NCBI GenBank assembly: GCA_949128115.1
Contig: OX421964.1
Span: 30,496,177-30,560,176 of the forward strand
DNA: 64,000 bases
Reading direction: 5' to 3'
Source: Anaspis maculata
Lineage: Eukaryota > Arthropoda > Insecta > Coleoptera > Scraptiidae
The position numbers and the translations under genes were made by a program. Below, piece by piece: positions 55,345 to 64,000 of the stretch (positions are counted from its first letter, which is position 1; each line of letters starts with the position of its first letter). Below the pieces are notes generated by a model. It saw only the letters and a program-made list of their open reading frames with translations, was not told the origin of the DNA and searched no databases.

Positions 55345-57779
55345 TAGTGAATACTCTTGTTAGGGCTCGTATAATATGTGTTGGATTTCGTTTGTTGCTA
55401 TTCTTATAAAATACTTATTACATAAAAATATAAACTAGGCCGAAATTGAAGTCGACCACTCCGGAATTTTGTCTTGGCTAAAATGAAGATATTGCGAAAA
55501 AAAATTAAAAATTAAATAGAAAAATTTTGTGATGTTGGATAGAATTATCTTTGAACTGCAAATTACCATCAGTTTCTTATATCACCTGTTTGTCGACGTT
55601 ATGTAACAATATACAAGGTGACAATAAGAAAGAGTGCAACAATGGCCTTGACTTTGACAAAGTTTCGTTCTGAGAAAACGAGTCGCAAAATTTTTTCGTC
55701 ACATTTTCGGAAAGCTTGCATCAATATCTTGAAATAAATCTTAACTTTCGAATGTATGCTCCCATTTTTCGAAGAGCTATTGATTTTTTTTGTGATTTTT
55801 CATGTTTTTGACAGGAACGTACACAGTAGCTGCACCAAATGTACGATGGAAGAATTTAAGCCGCTAGCACAGAGCCTGAACCAGAGAAAACTTGAAAATC
55901 ACAAAAAATCGATAACTTTTCTAAAAAACCAAATACGATCGAAAGCCCAAAACCGTTTCGAGATGTTAATGTACGCTTTCAAAAAATGTGATCTAGAAAA
56001 TTCTGCGATTTGTTTTTTCAAAACGAGACCTTGCAGAAGTCAGGTCTTTTTTGCGCTCTTTTCATTGCCACTCTGGTATATCGTACACAAGGTCAACAAT
56101 CAGATGATTGAGGATGGTATACCTTCTAGTCAAAAGATTATTCTATCGAGCACCACAAAAATTCTCAAAATCGGGCAGTTTTTTTCTCGAAACATCCTCA
56201 TTTTAACCGAGGCAAAATTAAGGGGTGGTCCACTTCATTTTTGGTCCGGTTCATAGTCTGTGGAAAATCCAATTAGATTTCTGGCAAACTTCGAAATCTA
56301 ATAACCTTCAGTAGTGCTGCGCCCATCAGAAAAGGAGAGAGCTACGAGCTACTCACTACAGGGGCCGCTCAACGCCAGCTTCTGACTAGAGGGACAGTAT
56401 TCAAGATAATTCCTGATAAGTACCGTAGGAGAAGCTCACTCTGAAGGCAATTTTGACAAAGGGGTGTCTCCCCTCACAAAAACATAATTTGAAAAAAATG
56501 TCATCTTGTGAAATAATGAGAAAAATGACACTTGGAGTATTTGTGTCCTTCTTGTGCCACATAGCTAGTTTGTACAGGGATAAATACCTGAATAATGAGT
56601 CATGAATCACGATGAAAACTTCTTATAATTAGATTATACCTAATATCGATTAAAGTATTATAATCATAAATCATCACTGAAATTTTATTTAGGCCAGTAC
56701 GCCACCCCGTAACTAAATACATAACGTGTGGGGATGATTAGTTTAGTCTTAACAAAAATCCAATTAGATGCCTTTGTAATAGCAATGTGGATACTACAGA
56801 TAGGTACGACCAAAAAAATACCTAAATGCTTCAAAAATACCTATAAGTAGAGGTCCTTGTAGATAGATGTCTTTCGGTAATTGTGCCTTTCTTTACTTCA
56901 AATACCTACTAGTAAATTATGCAAAGCTGAAGCTGAAGATTAGCTCATACCTGACTTACCTACCTGCATTTGGAAACGGGAAACTTTATGTTATTAATGA
57001 TTTCTGTAACAGGCAAAAATCAATGCTCATTATCTAATACGCGTTGACTTTAATGGATAATAATGTTCATTATTTTTTTTATAGAACTTAATCTTTTATT
57101 CTGCAAACAGTAGTAAATTGGATTCGAAACTTTTTACATGCATGAAAAAAATAATTTACCATATCCTAAGAGAGACACAGCAAGTACCCAAGCTTGGGTA
57201 ACAGAAAATATATAGTTTTCGCCAAACTTCAAGTTGATTTTCAAATTATTAAAGCAGGTATCAATTTCTCATAATTTCAAAAACTTTCTCAAGAAACCCT
57301 GAAGACAAAATGCCAGTCTGAAAAATTTACCTGGATGGATCACCTCTCTTTTCAAACCACGTCGTGCTATTGCAGATGGGAGAAAACGACCTGAAAGTTG
57401 GACGTCGAAAGTTTAGATTCGCGTCGCGGCGCGATACAAACTGGCGGCGTCGTGAGCGTCCTCCACATTTATACAGAGCGCTCCAACTCCCGCCGCCGCA
57501 TTTCATACCGCCACATTCCCGTGTCCTTAGAAAAGGATGCGCAAGAACCCGGGGCCCTCCCGTTAAACCCATTTGTGGAAATGGAGAAAAAACAGACATC
57601 CTCCGAAACATATTTATGTACCTCCATAGAATTTTCTTGTGTAGGCATAATCCGGTGAAAAAAAATATCAATAGAATTCACCCAGTTTTCGCTTCATAAA
57701 CCTATCGGTCCCTTCTTTTACTTTGCTACTAAGATCAGTAGTTTTTTCCATTATGATGTCTGGTCCGGTTTGAGAAAAA
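55345..57779. other. Spacer, no gene recognised
   Basis: An ATG-started frame of 166 codons (55756-56256) is present but has no recognisable domain. It lies in DNA of the low-complexity style common to non-coding repeats here, so I do not call it a gene. ATACAAGGTGAC near 55611 may be a decayed TACAGGGTG terminus. The segment 57.36-57.66 kb is GC-richer with overlapping frames on both strands and no known motif. Confidence 0.35.
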
Positions 57780-57862
57780 ACATTCAGCACACAACACAAA
57801 AACATATACATTCACAGACACACATAAACACACACATACACAGACACACAGACAGACAGACA
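57780..57862 (+). repeat. Imperfect CA microsatellite
   Basis: A run of CACACA, CATACACAG and ACAGACAGACAG units, with mixed dinucleotide and tetranucleotide periods. Confidence 0.9.
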
Positions 57863-58341
57863 TCATTCTAGAAATGGTCTTGATCGTCTTGTAGTCCAGG
57901 AAAAATAGACATTCACATGGAACAAATTTGTAACAGGCTAATTTTTTGCATGGACCTTAGTATTTTGACCCTTAATAAATTCTGAAAGTTCCCCATTAAT
58001 ATCGTTTCCGCAAGTAAAGTTACGCGAGGTCAAAGGTCACGAAAAACAGTTTTTCGCATATATCTCGAGAACGACGACTTTCATCGAAAAACTATCAAAG
58101 CTAATTTGTAACTAAGACAATTCGCTATTAGAGATAATTTGAAAGTTTTTTGTATCGGCAATAATTTATGGGATAGAGCGGTTCAAAGAACCAGGAACGT
58201 AAGAATCAAATCGTTCTGACACGATGGCTGCCGAACCAGTAGGCTTTGACTTGTAATATATGTCATTTGGAAGCCGTTGAAAAACGGTATTCAGAACAGT
58301 TCAAAGTATTGCCCTACCTGTCATCTGTCAAATATTGGAAA

Positions 58342-58947
58342 ATGTTCAAAACTTCAGCATTTGATCATTCAAAATTTATCCAATTGATCGGAAGCAAATT
58401 TGGCAGGAAGCAACACAACAAAATAGTCAAATTGAGTCTGCAGTTGCAGTTTTTCACTATTGTCCAGTCGAGCGTTATGAATTTTCAAAATTTCCCCCAG
58501 ACGTTGCCACCTGAGAGGGCCTTTCGCCCGTATTATGACCGGGATGACACGCTTTTGATGCAGTACCCCACTCAAAAATTAACTCCTGCTCGGGGATCTT
58601 TTTTTCAAAAAAATCCGCCTGATTTAAAAGTGGATTGGATTGGGCGTCGTGCAGACTCGTTTCCAAAATCGACACGGTTCCGGTTTTCCGACGGTAATTT
58701 TCTCAAAATGAAATTTGCACATTCCATGAATTTTAAAAAACTGCAGTGCAAACCTCGACATGCGGTGAACCCCAGGATTTTTTCCAACAGATTTTCCCGT
58801 TTTTTTCAAAGAATCTGTAGCTGGTTCTTGAATTCCCAACAATTTTTTTCACAATTTCCCGAAAATTTTCTCGCTGAAAATGTAAAACGGGCCTGGGTTA
58901 TCGAGACCAGACTCAGATCAATGATGGGGCTTGAAAGGAAGCCTTAA
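58342..58947 (+). CDS. Hypothetical frame of 201 codons, uncertain
   Basis: This is one of the longest ATG-started frames in the window; the open frame extends upstream to 58246. It is rich in Phe, Lys, Arg and Ser, with repeated short Phe-Ser-rich stretches near the C terminus (RIFSNRFSRFFQRI, QQFFSQFPENF). I see no signal peptide, membrane segment or known domain, and no promoter or poly(A) signal that clearly belongs to it. The surrounding DNA has no inverted repeat. It could be a lineage-specific gene, an exon or a chance frame, with chance most likely. Confidence 0.2.
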   Translation: MFKTSAFDHSKFIQLIGSKFGRKQHNKIVKLSLQLQFFTIVQSSVMNFQNFPQTLPPERAFRPYYDRDDTLLMQYPTQKLTPARGSFFQKNPPDLKVDWIGRRADSFPKSTRFRFSDGNFLKMKFAHSMNFKKLQCKPRHAVNPRIFSNRFSRFFQRICSWFLNSQQFFSQFPENFLAENVKRAWVIETRLRSMMGLERKP

Positions 58948-59229
58948 TTGACGATTTTTACAACTAGATGATTCGGAAAAAGATTAAGGTCTTCCCTCAA
59001 TCTTCAATTCCTGACAAAATTTCCAATTTCCTGCAAATTATTTTCAATATTGGCTTGGCCTGGTTTGTTTTTTTTTCCCGGCTTCGTACCTCCCGAAAAG
59101 GTAGCAATTGTTCTTTTTTTTTGCAGTGGGCGGGTATCTGTGTAGTCACTGGCAGTACCTCCTTAGCGCCGTCTCGGTAGGCTAAGAGCGACGCCGGGTG
59201 ATTCCCACACCACCCACCATTTTATGGAC

Positions 59230-59486
59230 GCATCAACAGCGAGGTTATTAGCACCCTTTTTTCGGTGTCCTTCTCGTTTCACAATTTTTCCCTTGTGAGT
59301 ATGTGTGTTTTTTATTTTGGCCTTGATCAGAGATCTTAATTTTTCCCATGACGTGACTGCACGGTGGTACACGCCAAGGTACTAAAGAGCGCATGAAAAT
59401 TTTCACCTGGCCCAGGCCGGATTCGAACCCACGATCCCCGGAATTGCTTCCAAAGACGGAGTCCGCCGCGCTATTGGCCGGGTTAG
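59230..59486 (-). mobile_element. tRNA-derived SINE, copy 3
   Basis: On the minus strand from 59486 the head reads CCGGCCAATAGCGCGGCGGA (A-box region), then GGTTCGAATCCGGCC, a perfect-looking B box. The body shares TACCTTGGCGTGTACCACCG and CAGTCACGTCATGGG with copy 1, so the two copies are clearly one family. It is the best preserved head of the three. Confidence 0.85.
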
Positions 59487-60389
59487 CAGTTGTTCTCACG
59501 GGTGGGTTTTATTTATAATGGTTTTTGAACTCATCATTCACTTAACTCGTGGGATACATTATCATCATTGATTTACCTCTATCAGGTGTCTTGGCTTATT
59601 TGGCTTATGGAATATTTCTCTCTAATTCCAACTTTCCACCCAAAGGGACGTTTCATCAACAACAATTCCATATTTCTGGATACTAGTCGGGAAAGTTTTG
59701 GGATGACACAACCGATTGGAAGGAAGGAAAGAAGAAATTTGATATAACTATTCATGAAATGTATATACATTTTACATGTGAATTTTCTCCTAGAAGAATT
59801 TTTGTGTAAAATTTATCGGAAATGAATAATAGCCCAGTCATCCTAGCATTCGAGGTCGGAATATCTCCCATAAAGCTGGATTTTTGCATACATGTCCAGA
59901 AAACAGCTCTCTTTCTAGTAGTGAGTGAAATTTCTGAGACCCGGAGCGTTTTCCGCCATTTTGAAAAAACTGTCAAATTTTTCAGTTTCTCTTGAATAAC
60001 TCTGTAAATATTAAACTTATTGACATGAAAGTTTTTGCAGTGATTAGAGCTAAAAATTCTCCATCCAATGCTGTCAAAAATATTTTTTTAGGATCCATGG
60101 TTTCTGAGAAATGTCAAATGACTTGAGCGACGTTATTCACTTTCATCATTTCATTTGACCAATTGAAAAAAAAACAAGTGAGTATGCCTTCACGTGCGTG
60201 AGTCTCAGTAGCGCATTTTCTCAAAGAGGCATATTGTGAACGTAAAGAAATTTGGTTGAAGGAGAAACACCATTCCTTGCCCACTTTTTTCACTCAAAAC
60301 TCATTGTGATATTGTGTTATCAGAATGGGGTACTTGCCAATGAAATAGATTTGAATGAAAATTCTTTTACTCATCAATATATTTTTTTG
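59487..60389. other. Spacer, no feature recognised
   Basis: AT-rich DNA without a convincing frame, tandem array or inverted repeat. Minus-strand frames at 59582-59770 and 59752-59976 are short and resemble nothing known. Confidence 0.35.
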
Positions 60390-62105
60390 TTTGAGGGCGG
60401 GAGCTGGGAGCGGCGACTAATCAACAGTAGTCTATTCTTTCCCATTTTTAGTCGGCTATCCATATAGCGAAAGAATTAGATCGCTATGTCTTCGGGTTCA
60501 TGTTTTCCACTTATCTCTTACTTTGAGGGCAGCGTGTGGGGGTGGCAGCATTCTGCAAAGTAACTGTTGCACAGTTTGAGCTGAGAGTTTCCAAATGTTT
60601 AAGGAAATATGACAATCAATGAAAATTGTAAAAGTGGCATTTTTTTGTTTGGGGGCGGGAGCTGGAGGCGGCGACTAATCAAAAGTGGCCTATCTCTCCT
60701 CATTTTCAGTCAGCTATCTATATAGCGGAACAATTAGATCGCTATGTCTTCAGGGTTATGTTTTACATTCATCTCTTACTTTGGGGGTGGCGTGTGGGAG
60801 CGGCAGAGTTTGGCAAAGAAATTCTTCCACCGTTTGAGTTGGGAGTTTCTGAATGTTTGAGGTAACATTAAAATGTAATTCAGTGGAAATTATTGAAAGT
60901 TGCACTTTTTCTGTTTTGGGGGTGGAAGTTGGAGGCGGCGCCATGTCAAAGGTAGCCTATTCTTTCCCATTTTTAGTTAGCTATCCATATAGCGAAAGAA
61001 TTAGATCGTTATGTCTTCGGGTTTATGTTTTTCATTCATCTCTCACTTTGAGGGCAGCGTATGGGGGCGGCAGCATTCGGCAAAGTAACTGTTGCACAGT
61101 TTGAGTTGGGAGTTTCTAAATGTGAGGGAAATATGACAATCAGTGAAAATTGTGATAGTTGCATTTTTTGTTTGTTTGGAGGCGGCAGCTGGAGGCGGCG
61201 GCTGATTAAAAGTGGCCTATATTTTTCCAATTTCAGTCAGCTATCAATATAGTGAAAGAATTAGATCGCTATGTCTTCAGGTTCATGTTTTACATGTATC
61301 TCTCACTTTGGGGGCGGCGTGTGGGAGTGGCAGAGTTTGGCAAAGAAACTCTTACCCAGTTTGAGTCAAGAGTTTCTTGAGGTTCGAGGTAACAGTATCA
61401 GCTAAATCAGTGAAAATTGTTGATAGTTGCACTTTTTCTCTTTTGGGGGCGGAAGCTGGAGGCGGCCCCATATCAAAAGTAGCCTATCCTTTTCCATTTT
61501 TAGTCAGCTATCCATATAGCAAAAAACTTGGATCACTTTGTCTTTGGGTTCATGTTTTTCATTTATCTCTTACTTTGGGGGCGGCGTGTGAGAGCGGCAG
61601 CGTTCGGCTGAGCAAATGTTGCACAATTTGAGTTGGCAGTTCCTAAATGTTTGAGGGAACATCTCAATCAGTAACATTTGTGAAAGTTGCACTTTTTATC
61701 GTTTGGGGACGAAATCTGGGGGCGGCGACTAACCAAAAGTAGCCTATCCGTTCCCATTTTTAGTCAGCTATTTATATACCGGAAGAATCAGATCGCTATG
61801 TCTTCGGGTTTATGTTTTTCATTTTATTGCACTTTTTATCGTTTTGGGGCGGAATCTGGGGGCGGCGACTAACCAAAAGTAGCCTATCCCTTCCCATTTT
61901 CAGTCAGCTATTTATATACCGAAAGAATCAGATCGCTATGTCTTCGGGTTTGAGTTTTCCATTTTATTGCACTTTTTATCGTTTGGGGGCGGCATCTGGG
62001 GGCGGCGACTAACCAAAAGTAGCCTATCCTTTCCTATTTTTAGTCAGCTATTTATATACCGAAAGAATCAGATCGCTATGTCTTCGGGTTTTTGTTTTTC
62101 ATTTT
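60390..62105 (+). repeat. Tandem array of alternating 260-bp monomers plus 140-bp short units
   Basis: The anchor GATCGCTATGTCTTCGGG and its variants fall at 60479, 60737, 61004, 61264, 61531, 61791, 61931 and 62071, spaced 258, 267, 260, 267, 260, 140 and 140 bp. Two monomer types alternate. Type A has GGCAGCATTC with GTAACTGTTGCACAG; type B has GGCAGAGTTTGGCAAAGAAA. The order is A-B-A-B-A, followed by three short units that lack about 120 bp. Each unit carries GGGGGCGG and AGTCAGCTAT motifs. No credible coding frame runs through it. Confidence 0.88.
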
Positions 62106-62411
62106 AAAGTGATTGGGGGCGGTTTTTAGCAGTTTTTTCATGTCGGCGGCGCATATTGATGACGGAATGTTTCTTGACTCACGTTTATAAGTGGCAACTA
62201 TGTATTATTCAAAAAATTAGAACACCAGAGCATCAGGTCTGGTAGAAAGTGCAATATTATGTTATTTCAAGTTTATCGGGGGCGGTTTTCTCTATGTTGG
62301 CGGCGCAATATAGACATCCAATATAGCCTAGCCCTCCTTTGGGAGTGGCAGCTATGTAACAGCGAAAAAATTAGAAAGCTAGGTCGTCTAGTTTGGGAGG
62401 AGTTCGAGGAA
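62106..62411 (+). repeat. Diverged continuation of the GGGGGCGG array
   Basis: GGGGGCGGTTTTTAGC near 62115 and GGGGGCGGTTTTCTC near 62278 are followed by TGTCGGCGGCGCATA and TGTTGGCGGCGCAATATAG at similar offsets. This gives two diverged units of about 165 bp related in style to the array before it. Confidence 0.55.
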
Positions 62412-62444
62412 CGGACGGACGGACGGACGGACGGACGGACGGAC
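62412..62444 (+). repeat. ACGG tetranucleotide microsatellite
   Basis: About eight perfect copies of ACGG/GGAC in a row. An imperfect GGTC-type run (GGTCGGTCTG, GGTCAGTCTGG) appears 130-170 bp further on. Confidence 0.95.
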
Positions 62445-64000
62445 AAAGCGGTTGCAATAGCGATTTTCATCAAGATGGAAAATGCGCTAATTATCGAACT
62501 TTCAACAGATCTGCACCCTTTTGCATTCGAGTATACATAAAAGAGGCTTCCAAAAAATATTCATATATCGGTCGGTCTGCAGGTCTAACGGTCAGTCTGG
62601 TGGTCGGTCTGTTGAATTTTGTGCCCAGATTTATTCCCAAGCCGTTGAACCAAGCCAGACCAAATTTGGTAGATTCATAAATGACAAGTTTTGAACGACA
62701 AAATCCAATTGTCATTCTGATCCGTCACTTGGAAATGTCACTACAAAAAAATGACAGAAAGTCTATCTCACGGAATGCAACTTGTGATACATCATTTGAA
62801 AGCCCTCAAAAAAATGCATACAAAATAGCCAATGAGATTCTCCAATGTTGCGTCTGTCAAAAAATCACAAGCTGTCAAACTTCAAATTTCAACTCTTCGT
62901 AACTCTTGAAGTACAGAACGGAATTGAACCAAATTTTGTTCCCGACAATAGTGCCTCACAATAATTTGATAGATCATGAAATATACCGGCAGCAGACAGG
63001 GATGCAACCTGAGAAAAAAAATTTGCCTAGTCATCCGAGCCTGTATTGTACCTACTTGAAATAGTAAAAAAATCATCTCTTGCTTGAAGAAAGTAGTTCC
63101 CAAACGGTTTTCTTGCTATATGGTTAGCTCTTCCCCACCTCTTTAACCTGGTAAAAGCAGACATCTCTGTGACGTGTACTATTTAGTATACAGGGTGAAG
63201 ATTGAAAAATGAAGATTTAAAAATGTTTATTCCGTTGAAATAATATTATAGATCGGAGAATTTTGAGGGTTCAAGGACAGTGAGTAAAAAATTTTCCTTT
63301 GTTAACGCACAACGTTTCCTGCAAATTTGAATTTTGATCCCTCAAAATTCGCCGATCTATAATATCATCCAATAGGACAAAAATACAAACGTTGAAATAA
63401 TCCTCGAGAAAAACAAGCTTCCATCATTCAGCATTTTTATAGTCTCCTGTTGAACATGTGAAAAATGTACCACTCCATAGCCGCTGGTATTCTACGTACA
63501 GGGTGCAATCGATTTTTCCCAATATTTTTTATCTTTATCGAATAAATCAAGACAGAAACCTCTTCCAGCTCTGTTACAAGCCATTAGTCTCTCATTCAAG
63601 ATACAAAAATGTCAGATTCCTCAAACTGCAAAAACACAATATAAACAATACATGCGAAAAAGTGGACTTGACTACTCTCTAACCCTTAAACACACAGCAT
63701 TCTTTTCAAGTGTACCATCAGGTACAAACATGGCGTGATGGACGTGATGTGAAGAACAAGTTTCTGGGTTAGGGATGGAAAGCTACACCCCATGGTATTC
63801 AACATACCCCAATGACCGAGGCCCCTGCCTCTCAAAGTCTTTTGTCGCAGATCTCCTGAAAACTGTAGGTACGTAGGCAACATTTTTGATGAAAATGTAA
63901 CTCAGTACGGACGTTTTTAAAGACGTCTTTATCAAAATTTAATACTTACTTTTGGAATCAGAATGTGCGATTTGGTCAGAAATGGTAACAAACATGTCAG
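62445..64000. other. Spacer with an imperfect palindrome
   Basis: TATACAGGGTGAAG at 63189 and TACAGGGTGCAATC at 63498 lie in the same orientation, with an imperfect inverted repeat between them: TTATAGATCGGAGAATTTTG near 63246 faces CAAAATTCGCCGATCTATAA near 63344. It may be a decayed foldback. No gene is recognised, and the frames are under 96 codons. Confidence 0.45.

Noticed and set aside
55756..56256. 166-codon ATG frame
   Set aside because: No domain, and composition like the surrounding non-coding DNA with many AAAA/TTTT runs. Chance is the simplest explanation without transcript data.
57327..57699. Overlapping GC-rich frames on both strands as a gene
   Set aside because: Open frames occur in three frames at once, which is typical of GC-rich DNA, and none shows a domain.

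Overview
The window looks like repeat-rich nuclear DNA from an animal, most likely an arthropod. It is AT-rich and has no bacterial gene density. It carries insect-style transposable elements of nearly every class: Penelope-like, Ty3/Gypsy, LINE, tRNA-derived SINE, hAT, MITE and foldback. Insect genomes also commonly carry the TAGGTA-type and TACAGGGTG-type motifs that recur here. I cannot name the species. I found no complete host protein-coding gene. Nearly all long reading frames begin at TTG or GTG, or are by-products of repeats, so the window is best read as intergenic or intronic DNA colonised by mobile elements.

Layout: 1-3.6 kb is mostly unique DNA with one hairpin. 3.6-5.3 kb is a large palindromic foldback. 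5.9-6.3 kb holds a heat-shock-type promoter followed by a short transcription-unit-like stretch. 6.4-7.26 kb is an 849-bp hAT-like foldback with a perfect 8-bp target duplication. 9.05-9.44 kb is a 47-bp minisatellite. 10.1-13.3 kb is a foldback whose terminal inverted repeats are tandem 14-16-bp units and whose interior is satellite-like; a 10-bp direct repeat flanks it. 13.5-13.8 kb has two MITEs, 14.1-14.3 kb a SINE, 14.4-16.85 kb a long-inverted-repeat element with a 48-bp tandem core, and 18.6-20.6 kb a non-autonomous hAT element with a perfect 8-bp target duplication.

24.4-29.3 kb is a graveyard of retroelements on the minus strand: a Gypsy integrase, a LINE with endonuclease and RT remnants, a Gypsy gag and a candidate LTR, with MITEs among them. 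31.7-36.2 kb has three foldbacks nearly end to end. 38.2-39.3 kb, 43.5-45.9 kb, 49.25-51.4 kb and 51.8-52.4 kb are further inverted-repeat elements; the 43.5-kb one carries a tRNA-like Pol III promoter in each arm. 53.3-55.35 kb has a MITE, a Penelope-like RT/GIY-YIG pseudogene with a candidate hammerhead ribozyme beside it on the opposite strand, and a second SINE. 59.2-59.5 kb is a third SINE. 60.4-62.1 kb is a tandem array in which two 260-bp monomer types alternate.

The dominant theme is self-complementary DNA. Twelve long inverted-repeat elements cover about 21 kb, a third of the window. Read-through of almost any of them would give long double-stranded RNA. The most interesting leads are the tRNA-like foldback, the tandem-repeat-armed foldback, the hammerhead/Penelope pair, the heat-shock promoter and the alternating-monomer array.
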